From Pseudofabraea citricarpa (taxonomy: Eukaryota; Ascomycota; Leotiomycetes; Helotiales; Dermateaceae): DNA of 64,000 bases. The notes beneath the pieces are model-generated. The model ran no database searches. It saw only the letters and a program-made list of their open reading frames with translations, and was not told the DNA's origin. The position numbers and the translations under genes were made by a program. This document shows positions 46,693 through 57,362 of this stretch, in pieces; positions within the stretch are counted from its first letter, which is position 1; the number at the start of each line of letters is the position of its first letter. Where the stretch lies: positions 53,170 to 117,169 of the forward strand of contig JAPWGK010000040.1 in NCBI GenBank assembly GCA_029641185.1. Direction: 5' to 3'.

Positions 46693-47280
46693 AATAATTA
46701 GAGGGGCGCAAAATCAGACTATTTCACAAAACCTGTTGATATATTAGCTACTAGTGTTGTTCTGTTTAGTTTTAGCAATTGATAGATGTCGAGGTCACCT
46801 GGTTGCCGAAGTCATTTCCCCCCATGCTGATGTACCTTCAATGTACGGCCAACTTAAAAAAGCCATAATCGGGAAGAGAAAAATGAAAGAAAAAAAAAGG
46901 CGTCTGAGAAAGTTGCTTCGGATTTTTGGGTGATTTATAGGCAAGATATATGGTGCTACGGACTACGGCACGCGCCGAAGCGAGTCAGTGCCCGCGCTGA
47001 CCCACAGTAACCCTGTTTCCTGTAATTAATTAATCTTCTTCAGCGTCAAATGCAAGCTACTAGCGCTGACGATAACATTCCCCGACGTCTTCTATAGACA
47101 TGCCCATTGTCCACTCGAAGTTGCTCAGCATAGCAGATATAATACTTCTCCACTCAGCCTTGGTGAAGCCTTCCCTGATCGATCCTCTCGGCCCACGCTC
47201 ATACGTCATGCCGACACCACCACTCACCTGGCAGAAATTCGTTGGCGTCATTGCCTCAAAGTTCTAGAGAGCGATTCACA
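46693..47280. other. Intergenic / possible decayed exon; short orphan frame
   Basis: Holds the possible decayed first exon of the ceramidase-like gene and, at 47060-47251 (minus), a 63-residue frame starting MTPTNFCQVSGGVG with no family resemblance. Confidence 0.3.
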
Positions 47281-47289
47281 TGCTGGGAC

Positions 47290-47420
47290 TGCTTTCAAAA
47301 CCCGGATTCTCTTTCTACAACCTTAGAATAAGGTTGCGATAGATGCTTTTTATAGCGAGGCGAGAACAAGGTTGGCAAGGGTGGTGCGGTTGGAGGGGCA
47401 CTGCTCTAATCGCATGGTAG
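47290..47420 (-). pseudogene. Fragment copy of the AIG2/cyclotransferase gene 5' region
   Basis: About 130 bp here resemble 42240-42375, the 5' coding part of the cyclotransferase gene, in the same orientation. Shared blocks include TATAGCGAGGCG (47351-47362) and GCGGTTGGAGGGGCA (about 47386-47400), with substitutions and small indels elsewhere. Only the N-terminal coding part and perhaps some 5' DNA are present, so it cannot encode the enzyme. It lies 4.9 kb from the intact gene and directly beside the kinase-like pseudogene. Confidence 0.65.
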
Positions 47421-47564
47421 CATCAAGGAATGATAAATGGATAAGTACATCTGAGAGATAGAGAGCTTTTAAGATTTCACATGATATCAAATATCAATGT
47501 ACTACAACAGTACGTTTCGCGAAAAACAATAAGTATTTTTACAACTACAATTGACAATTCTCAA

Positions 47565-48600
47565 TTAGCTCCAGTATGAGTCATCTAAAATCTCATCTAT
47601 GGTAGCTCTCTTCGCCGGATCAAGATTCATAATCCTACATAACATACTCTTTGCTTCAGTATTCATATTCGGAAAATCGTTTTCCTGCCAGTTCGAGAGA
47701 TGAAAACTTGAGTCTGCTCCTGCGACACTTTCCGCTACTTGACCTAAGACGGTTTGCCATGTCCTGTCAGCGGTATGTTCTAAGAGTCCCTCTGAAAGCG
47801 GGCCAAAATATACTATATCGCGGGCCAAAACCTCAATCTCAGGCTCCACTTCCCTCTCTTGTAGCTCCTGGTGGTTCACTGCCATGATCTCTCTACTCGT
47901 GAGAGTATATATACACTAAGCATAAGTTTTAGACCAAGCTCTTCTCTAAGTATCGTGGCCCACTTACAACAAGTCCAAACGAAAACACATCCGATGGTTT
48001 ACCTATTCCCTGGCCCGTTTGTGCCTCGGGGCTACGCCACATGAAATTTCCTAGTCTCTGCATATCGGGGATCCGGAGTAATTTATCGTTCCTTAAGTTT
48101 AAGGAGACATCGAGATCAATCAATACTACCCTTTTTACTTGAACTTGGCCCTGCTCATCTAGATTCCAGTCCACCATAATGTTGTCAGGTTTCACATCTT
48201 GAGAACAATTCTTAGCTGAGATCTATAAAGGAGACTCGCTTTCTAGCTTTATACCTATGTGTATCCAATTCTTGGCGTGAAGCTCTTAAAGTGCCTTGCC
48301 AACTTCAAATAAAATTTGCTTTCGTGCCGCCAGAGGAAAGTCAGGATTGTTCTGGACCAAGGCCAGTAGATCCTCTTTGAAGTACTCGTAAACAATGATC
48401 TTCTCCTTTTCGTTGTAATCAACATGCATTCGAATACGACGGGTGTTTGGAAATTCGCGTTTGTGCTGCTGGCATAGTTCGAATATCGATCGGGACACGT
48501 GTTTCAAGACGTACGGTTTATTCTCGCAGCTAGTATACCACCGCAGATTTAGTCTGTATTATAAAGAAGATTGAAGAAGCATTTGAAGCTGTGGACCTAC
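47565..48600 (-). pseudogene. Protein-kinase-like pseudogene
   Basis: Translating with introns gives a kinase fold in order: an upstream part (RWYTSCENKPYVLKHVS) with a possible VAIK-type Lys, the hinge-like KEKIIVYEYFKEDLLALVQ, then GKAL, a TAA stop near 48286-48288, and ELHAKNWIHI. Across an intron follows DVKPDNIMVDW (catalytic loop, HRD seen as HID). Then come LIDLDVSL (DLD in place of DFG), GNFMWRSPEAQTG (SPE in place of APE) and SDVFSFGLV. After another intron: CIYTLTSREIMAVNHQELQ to a C-terminal segment ending IDEILDDSYWS. The in-frame stop splits the domain and no upstream ATG is clear, so I call it a pseudogene. The unusual DLD and HID residues were probably present before decay. Confidence 0.6.
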
Positions 48601-49603
48601 TGGGCAACATGGATTGCGAGTTGCTTGTCTCTTGGATTCGATATGAGGACTTTCCCGCGCTGATACTCGCGACCGGAGTTACAGACAACGGTTGTGTACA
48701 TTCTTACACAAGCAATAAAACGAGCACGCGAAGACAACATTATAACACGCAGTGGAGACTCAAATAAAACTATCATAATAAATAGCGAAGCCTTTAATCT
48801 TAGTTATTAAACCCGCTTGTTAAAAGCTAAGTGAAAAGAGGTCAAACGACGGAAGAAATATTCCACCGGGTCACGTGTATCATGTGCTCATCAAGAAGTT
48901 TTAAATAGTAAATACTTTACCTCAAAAGATTATGTATAAGAGTTATATGATTGGCAAACCCCTGGACTATGTCTGTAATACGAGCTAATCATGCTAATAG
49001 CAAACAACACTGATCACTCCTTCGTAGCAGCCTCACCATTATATATACCGACAATAAATCCCACCAATCTCATCGACATTTATTCCTGCTTGTAGTATAC
49101 TGGTCTCGTCAATTTCGATTTGGCCATCGCTATAACTCAGATTAACCACCGAAGATAATTACGCCCGCCACCGAGATAGACAACACGGAAATCTTGTAAC
49201 TCAAGCAACCCATTGCCACTAGGTCAGGGTGAGATTGGTATATGGAAGAACACAATTTACTCCGCAAAAAGGCGGAATACTAGGTTTAGAGCCAATAAAC
49301 GCTGAGATCAGTACGTTAAAGTGATGCCAATAATGCGGAATATAGGGCGATAGGTCTACGGGGGTTCGTGGCAGAATTTGGTTCCTTGACGGGATAGAGA
49401 AGATATTGGATAAGATTATATAATTCTCAGATCGGACTCTCAGCACATAGAAGTATTATTGCCTAAGGATAACGACAGTTTATCTGTTTTATGCGGTTAT
49501 ACGAACATTCCATTAATTATTTGTCCTCAGGAATATACCAGCTATCTAGATTTTGCTACCGTGATTCCCAAATTTGGAAAGTCAAATCATCCATATTCCT
49601 ACC
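48601..49603. other. 1-kb intergenic region, no gene recognised
   Basis: AT-leaning DNA between the kinase-like pseudogene and the helicase/AAA gene. A 75-residue frame at 49219-49446 has no domain. Beyond this interval the rate of frame-breaking indels rises sharply. Confidence 0.35.
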
Positions 49604-52600
49604 TCAGAGCCCCAACTTCGAGTCAGTAACGAAGTGACCGCCAGCCGAACACCTGTAGCCGCCATTCTGCTTAATCCATTTGAAGCCTGCAGGACAAATT
49701 CCCAGAGTCCTCAATTGCTGCTGGAGTTTCGCCTCTTTCCTTCGCTCTTCTTCCACAGCCCTGCGCTGACTCTCTAGCTCTGCAAGAAGCTCTTCTTGAG
49801 CACGACGTTCGATCTCATGGTGAAGACGAGCTTCCTCGCGAAGCCGCTTGGCTTCTTGTAAGACAAACTGGTCTTTATTGTTCTTGATGGCTTGTTGAAA
49901 GGCTTGCTCGGATGCCCGCTCTTTCTGCTGGAGAATTTTGGTATTATTTGCTGCATCAGCGCTTGCTTTGATTAGTTTTTGAGGTTGCTCTTCCTTCTTC
50001 TTGGCTACTTGTTTGTCACGCTGGAGTTCTTCCCAGACAGCGTCGCTAACGTCGGAGTCACGCTTGGTTTCGTTTGCCAAGGCCGCTGGTGGCATATTCT
50101 TGGCTAATCTTTGAGGAGTCAAAGCCTCTGTAGTGTTTATAGCGGAGCTACTAGTAGCAGCTGTCTGAGGAGGTGGGAGTGCTTGGATATTTCGCATCTG
50201 AGCCATCATATCACCGTGGAGAGAGCTAGGTAGAATTTTGGCTGCATCTTGCCTCTGGCTACGCTCAGAGATCATGGAGTCGATGACGGTGCGAACATGA
50301 TCCTCCGTGACGACGGCAATGGTTTTTTTCATTGCGCCAGCTTTCAAAAGCAGGCCAAATATGCTCTTGGCGATTGTTTGCACGTCACGGGCGTTGGCCC
50401 AATTTGCGATCCTGCCGAGAGTGTCGAACTTGTCCAGTGTTTCCTGCTTGAAGTCTGGAGCGGGAACCTCCAGGATTGACAAGTCCAGGTCTTTCTTCTT
50501 CTTCCGCATATCGAGCCGACGGCCTTTCAGCAGCTGAATTAGTAGGTCGAGGCAGTTAGTAGGCTCCAGTCCACGAAAGGTTATGGCTTCTGGAAAGCGA
50601 CTTGTGAGACCAGGATTTTGCGCCATCAAACGGTTTATATCATCGTCATAACCAGCAAGAATGACAATAAGCCTTTGAGCGTATTTCAACTTCGTCAGAG
50701 AATCCACGATTTCATCCATCGCTTCTTTGGCGAATCCCTCCCCAGCAAGTCGATAAGCTTCGTCGATGAAAAGGACTCTGCCTAATGCATTCTCAAGGAC
50801 CTTTTGCACTTTTGGCCCAGTTTGACCGACGTAAGACCCTATCAGTTCCGTGGAGAGGCACTTCGCAACCATCTGCGTAGGCAAGAAAGCCCATATCTAG
50901 GTTACTTGTGAGAGGGGAAATTGGGGATGATGTGTTTTAAGAGATTGGGATTGGGAATGTAGGAGAGGTATTTTGTGGTGTAAATGTTTTTTGATTGACT
51001 TGAAGGAGATAGTATTGAATGTGTAAGAGTTTTGGTTTGGTGTATGTTGATATAAGGGTCATGTTAATTGGAGGTATAATATAAAGATGGTGGTGAAGGA
51101 GTAGTGTTTGTTGATATATTTAAAGTGTTATAGGGTTGTGATGTAGTATGGGGTGAGGATAGGGAAAGAGTATTGAGGAGGATTTAGATTGAGTAGTTTG
51201 AGAGTGATGATATAATTGAAAAGATGTTGAATAGAGGAGGTGAGTGTGGGGGATGGTATTTTGTTTTATTAGGAAATATGGTAAGTTGGTGAGAGTGGGA
51301 GTGAAGGAGGTGATAGGATGAGAGATAGGAAAGTGTGAGGGGGAGGGTTGAATGGGGGAGTTAGGATGGATTGTGGAGAGGGGAATGGGAGAGGAGGATT
51401 TGAGGATTTATATTTTTATATTGTTTGAGAAGTAGTTGTAAGTGGGTAGGGAGTATGAGAGGAATGAGTAGAAGGGGTAAGATATGATTTTAATGAGTGA
51501 TGAGAAGGGGAAGATAAGAGGGTAAGAAATAGTAGGGATTGATAATGAGGGGTTGAAGGTTTTGGATAAATTTTAATATATTGAAGTGAGAGAGTGATTT
51601 TTAGGGAAATAAGTTATTGTGTAAGGGGGGGGTTAGATGTGAGAATAGAAAAGGGAATTAATTTGGAGTTGTGGAGGGTATTATTAGTGTGTGTTGTGTG
51701 ATATTTGAGTAGGAGGTAATTAGGTGAGTTGGTAGGGTAAGTATGATGGGGTGTTTTAAATTGTGAAGAATTTAGGGAAGTATTAGGGATAGGGAGGGGT
51801 TAAAGAATGGGGTGAAGTGGGGGGTATTATGGGGGGAATTGTTTGTAGATGGTTGTAAGAGGAATAGAAGAGAGTGTGGTTTAATTAGTAAGTTATTAGA
51901 GGTGGGTGGGGTTATAGTATATTGTTGTGGAGTTAGGAGAATTAAGATGGTGGATAGAGGAGTAATGAATTGATATAGAGGTTAGTTGTTTGAGAGGGGG
52001 GGGAAGTGAGGTAAAGAGAGGGAGTGTGAGTAGGGAGGATGAGGGGATTGGGGTATTATTGAATGAGATAAAGATGGGGGAAGTTGAAAGAGAGAAGAAA
52101 GAGAATAAGAGGGATTGTTGTATTGATATTTTTAAAGGAATGAGGATAAGGAGTGGATAGGGTGATGTGAGAAGGGGAGGGTGTATGTGAGATGTGTAGA
52201 GGAGGGAGGAGTGAAGGTTGGGTTTGGAGGGATTTGGATAGGGTTTATAAGGTGGATTTTAGGAGAATGAGGGGGTGAATGATTTTTGTTATAGGAAATG
52301 ATTGGGAGAGTATGGAGAGTGTTGTTGATTATTATGATGAAGATTTTTGGTAAAATGTGATGGTGTGAGGATGAGTGTTTGTTTATGATGAATAATGGTG
52401 GAGGTTGTGAGGAAGTAGGAGTGAGAGTATAAAGGAATGGGGAGTTAGGAAAGGAGGAGATATTTGATAAAATATTTGAAAAGTAGGTTGTGTTAGGATG
52501 TTATGATATGTGGGGGAAGTTGGTGGGGATTGTTGGTTAAGTGTGTGGTGGTTTTTTTTGGGTGTGGGGATGTAAGAGGGAGGGTGGGAAGTGTATTTGG

Positions 52601-55600
52601 AGGAATTGAGGGGGGTATGTGGTGTAAGGTAGTTTTTTGGGGATGTGTTTGTTAAAAAGACGTGTAAAGGTGAATATGGTAGGTTAGGGTTTAGAGTAAT
52701 GAAGTGATGTTATGTATTTGATGATTTGTGATAGGGAGGATAAGGTATTAGTGGGTTTGGAGAAGTAGTAGGAGGATGGGAGTGTAATGAGGGAGAGGGG
52801 GAAATATAATAGGAGGGGAATTAATAGGTGTAATTTGTGAGCGTGGGGGATTAGAGAGGAGGAGGGATTGTTGGTGGGAGGTAGGGATTGTGGGCTAGTT
52901 CCTGCTTCTTTTGCTCAAGTGCCCTAACCGAGTCTTCAGCCTCGCGGTGATCTTGTAGAATGCGTCTATGGTGATTAATCTCAGCTTGATTTTCGCAAGC
53001 TGTAGTGCATAAGCAGCCCTCTTTGTGTCACGTTCGGCATCGAGTTGTGCATTTCGCTTTCGAATTCGTTCTCTCTGTCGATCTTCCTCGGCACAAATCA
53101 CGCAAGCCGCCTGAGACTTCGAGCAAGGGCGCTGGGATTTGTGATTCTGTGAACAGACAAACTGAATCAATGCCTGGCATTCCATCTTGGAGTGATCATA
53201 CAGTTGATGGCATTTGGAAGGGCAGTAATGAGTACCACAGCTTAATTTTGTTCCGCTTTTTCACATTAGCTAAATGAATCTTGGGAGCAAGACGAACTTG
53301 CCATGGCTCTGAACATCCGCCATCAGGACATTCAGTGTCAAAATCACGAGCTGTCTTCAAAAGAACTTTCTTTTGCGGATGCTGCTGGCACTGGACTGGA
53401 AGACCGTCATATAGATGACCGTTCTCCTTCATAAACTGGAGGAATGGTGTCCATGCTTGATCTGCATTGCGACTCTTGAGGAAGGTTTGCGCATTGCCAA
53501 TCATAATGAGTCCGTCGCGGGCTCGAGAAAGTAGGACATTGAGTCGCTCAGGCGAAAACATGAACCCAATGTCGCCGTTTTCGTTGCTTCGCGTGAGTGA
53601 TACAATGACAATTTCACTCTCTTCACCCTGGTAGTTATCTGAGGTCAAGAAGGTTAGCGAGGGCTTTGGAACGTAACAGCCATTGACATACCAATCGTGG
53701 ATATTTTGATAGGGTGTTTGTTGATATTTGCGCCGACCTCTGAAAGCAAACCTGCTCGAACAAGATCGAAGGAGTCGAGATCGTTAAGAACCGGATCGTT
53801 CCCTACCATAAGGTGGTCACGAAGGAGGCGCAGCTGCCCGAGATAGGGAGTAAGTATGACAAGCTTGTTAGTCCCGTATCCTTGTTGCCCAAGATAGCGG
53901 ACGCATTTTAACACAAGGTCAACCTCGAATGAATTACTCTTGCTGGTCTTTGATTCAGGATCTCGACGGTCTGCAAGCTCTTGGGCATCGACCTCTGGAT
54001 AATTGTGGTTGAAGAAGACCACTCGATCTCGGATCCCACGCAGCGGTGTCCGATTCAGTGTCTTATCGGCGTCTTCAAGGCTAGGGTACGTTAAGTGCCT
54101 GACCAAAGATGAGATTTCCGGGCACATGCGGTGTTGCTTGGACAGCGTGGTATGGGGATAGTTTGTGAGTACAAGCCGCTCAAACATGGACCGATTGAGG
54201 TCATATCCATCGCCTTTCTCGACACTGATTGCGTAATTGCTATACTTTGGACGCAATTGCTTGTGATCTCCGATGAGAATGAGTTGCTTAGTATTTGGCG
54301 ACAGTGCAGTCAGAACGTGGCTTTCCAGAATTTCACCGGCTTCCTCAACCAGGACAACTCCTGGCGTGGCATTGCGAAGATCAGAAGCATACTTGGCGGC
54401 AGCTGTTGTGGTGCAACCGATGACTCTCATGCTTTTGAGAGTTTGTGCTGTCCTCTCTCCCAGGACTTGTGCCAACCGCTGCTGATATTTGTTGTAGCGT
54501 GAAAGTAGGGTCACGACTTGGGATGCTTGTTCGTTCAATAGAGCGGTAGTCCAACGTTTCATACGTTCCAGTCTAGAGTTCGCATCCATAGCCCAAATTT
54601 CATGATGTTCCGCGGCTTGCTCTTTGAAAAATACCAGCATCCTCACCTCGCGACATCTGTCATAGAGGTAATCTGGTTTTGATTTCCTTCCCACCCTTGC
54701 CAATGCGCGTCATTCCATCTTCCTCATTGGGCACAAGTAGTGCTGGATAGAAATGATCATCATCTTCGCTGAACTCAAGGTAAGCAAGTATGTCCTTCCA
54801 TGAGACTCCAGTCTGGGTATAAGACTTGAGCTCAAGTGACAGCTCAGTTCGTATTTCTCAACGAGATTTTCCAAGTTGTTGATTATTTCCCACCCTGAGC
54901 GAGATTTATTATAGCTACCAGTTCTTTGTCTCTCGAATAAGTTCAAGGGCGCGGTACGTGGTGTAGATTTTGATCCAAGTCGAACGACACTCTCCGCTGG
55001 ATCCCATTGTCCAGAAGATCTTCCAGAAACTGATCCAATGCATGATTGGTATAGCTTAGCACAAGAATAGTCTCAATTTGTGTGCTCGTACAAAGCTTTT
55101 GCGATTAAAGCACCAATAAAAGACTTGCCCGTTCCTGGTGATGTCAATATTTGTCATTGAAAGAGCACGCAATAGATAAATTTACCTGGCGGTCCTTGTA
55201 TCAGACTCACAGACTGTCCAAGTCCAGCGATGAGAGAATCCATCTGAGATTGATCGAGATCGATAGCTTGGGCCGTTTTAAGCAGGCGTTGGATGATTGG
55301 ACTCCCCTTAGGCTCGCAGCTCGTCAACAAATGCGCTGTCAACGGTCACGGCAGTCTGAGATGCCTCGTCTGGAATTGTCCCTAGGAGGAATTGAGCGAG
55401 TGGATATCTTTCATATCTTGCAGACATCGCAGCACAGGCTCATAGGCAAAGAACGGAGTGTTAACTTGGATATAGTCAACTGGCTTCGTTCCCTTCAAAG
55501 CCAACAAAACGTTCTGAAAGCATCGTCTCCGCATATCTTCAAGGTGATAGCCGGAGGATCTTCAAGCAATCCACTTCATCTCTATCCCAGGATAGCAAAA

Positions 55601-56750
55601 GCAACAGTATCTGGTCTCCTTGTAATAAACATCCGAACGATTGATGCTTGAGCGATCGTGGATTGTTCTTGAGGTAAGTCTTTCTCTCGGTAGCAGACAT
55701 CTTTGCGAACTTTTCCATCCCAAGCCCGCAATTTAGCTTCAAAGCACATTGCTTCCATTTCTTCGGCTCACCACATTCTGTTCCAGCAAGACTGAGGCGC
55801 TCAAGAATGACAGGAGAGCGTCTCACTTTCTTCTTGCGGTCGCGATGCGAACGTCGTCCCTCAGTTCAGCAAGCATGTCTTCGCGAAGGAGGCGAAACTG
55901 GTTATCCAGGTGAATTCCAACACGGTTTTCAGGCTCAGCTTGTGCGATTTCTTTCGCCGGTCTATAGAATGGTTGCGTGTCCGACATGAATTCGTCTGCA
56001 GTAGGAAATATTGCTGTCTCACGGTAGTCAACGAAATCGTTGTCATGTCGACCTCCTGTCCAGCGTTGTCCGGGTTGGGCATTTGCGCCACTCTCTTTGG
56101 CTTTCAAGAAGTGGTTTGAATTTGTAACCGAGAACGCGAGTATCATGGGATGATGATTCCAGAAGAGATCCTGAATTCGTTACGGATTTCGCAGTTTCCG
56201 TTAATTCGATAGTGTCGTTAAAAGGCATCGAGAGAACGTCCAAGAGGCAAGCAAAAACCATGCGTTGCATTCTCATTAAGAGAGCCATTTTTATGCGAAA
56301 CAATCAAGGCGTTCCAAAAGAGTGGGAGGATCAACAATGATGACAAGGATATCTTGAAGAAATTGGCCGCCAGAAATTTTGCTTGATAGGCAGGGTCAGG
56401 AAATATATTCAAGAAATACTGCAATAGAGTGGTTGATGTAGTTGATAGATATGTCGAGCCTCAGAGCTCGACGAAGTGCGTCAACAGATAGTTGCTTTGC
56501 AAAAGTCTCTCCATACAAGTTGCACGGTCGTCTTGTGCGCACAGAGCTTCCAAAAACAGCTTCGCACGATCAGGATTATTGATGGAGGATTTGCCAAATG
56601 ACAATAGATCCAAGGAACTTGTTCAATTTGACCGCTCGATTCTCCGTTGAATGCCATTAGAAGATGGTAATGAGCAGAAGTTGTGTGCCAGTAGTGACCT
56701 TGTAGGGAGTAGTGGAATCTTAAAAACAAGGTCCGTCAGCGATAAATCAG
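49604..56750 (-). pseudogene. ZNFX1/Hrr1-like SF1 helicase with CbxX-type AAA modules, heavily frameshifted
   Basis: The minus strand carries, N to C: a conserved N-terminal region (RHDNDFVDYRETAIFPTADE, LDNQFRLLREDMLAELRDD; about 56.4-55.8 kb), Walker A SLIQGPPG-GTGKSFIGALIA (about 55.1 kb), helicase motifs TPGVVLVEEAGEILESHVL and LIGDHKQLRPKYSNYAIS (about 54.3 kb), QGEESEIVIVSLTRS and RLNVLLSRARDG (about 53.6 kb), an NFX1-type Cys-rich zone, a coiled coil, then after the C-poor tract a CbxX/CfxQ AAA module (LIGSYVGQTGPKVQKVLENA, VLFIDEAYRLAGEG) and a C-terminal coil ending about 49604. Family members act in RNA silencing/heterochromatin or antiviral RNA sensing. The frame breaks at least seven times, mostly by one base in short homopolymers. 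This could be decay or unpolished sequence. Confidence 0.75.
50906..52894. other. C-depleted tract: four C residues in about 2 kb of + strand
   Basis: Reading each line, the only C residues on the + strand between 50906 and 52894 are at 50999, 51060, 52661 and 52842. G is about 40%, A about 25-30% and T about 28-32% in sampled lines. Both edges are abrupt: normal four-base sequence resumes within a few bases. The tract sits where the coding sequence for the first AAA module(s) of the helicase gene should be, and its length fits that. The minus strand here has no coherent long frame. Repeat-induced mutation would remove C on both strands; here G survives. See the findings for interpretations. 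Confidence 0.9.
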
Positions 56751-57362
56751 AATATGTTGCAGGTGAATCGTGGTTTAGAGAAAGTGCCTGACGTACCTCC
56801 AGCTAACAGTAGCGATAAATCTTTGTGATATGAGCCCCAAAGAATTCCAAACTATTCTCGATCGATCTGTATATGCCTGGTAGAGTCTTCTTTCCGATGT
56901 GAGCCTTGTATACAGGTTAACCAGTGTAAAGACCAGGTTTTAGAATGCCTGAAAGGGGTTTTTCGATAGTAAGGAGAGCTCCGTATATTATTTTCGAGTG
57001 GGGCTTACTTCTTCCACCTCAGCTGTCAATGACCAAGAGTTGTAGCCTCAAAAGACTTCACAGTTCTGCTCCTCTTCAAAACGAAAACGGAGGAGAAAGA
57101 AGGAAATACTTGTGGTTGCACCGTTGCCTTCTCCCTGTTTACACAGCCTCATCTCTCCCCCAATAGGGATCTCAAGCCTTCAAAAGATGATGCAAGAAAT
57201 CGGAAAGCGACGCGCCTGCCTGCTGCCTGCCTCATGTGGTGCCAACAAACCCAACAAAAACTCAGTCTGTCTCCTTTCTTTTGCGATCATCAAACTCAAC
57301 TTGCCCCAGCGACAAACGGTAATTGATTCAAAAGCCAGCCAGAGCTGCAATTCAGGAGATGT
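56751..57362. promoter_or_regulatory. Divergent region between the helicase/AAA gene and the RGG-type gene
   Basis: About 600 bp between two divergent gene starts. A shared fungal upstream region is likely. Short frames here (for example at 56945-57166) have no domain. The region is copied in inverted form at about 61.8-62.5 kb. Confidence 0.4.

Noticed and set aside
50906..52894. Explaining the C-poor tract by repeat-induced point mutation
   Set aside because: That process turns C:G to T:A on both strands, so G would also drop. G is instead enriched on the + strand.
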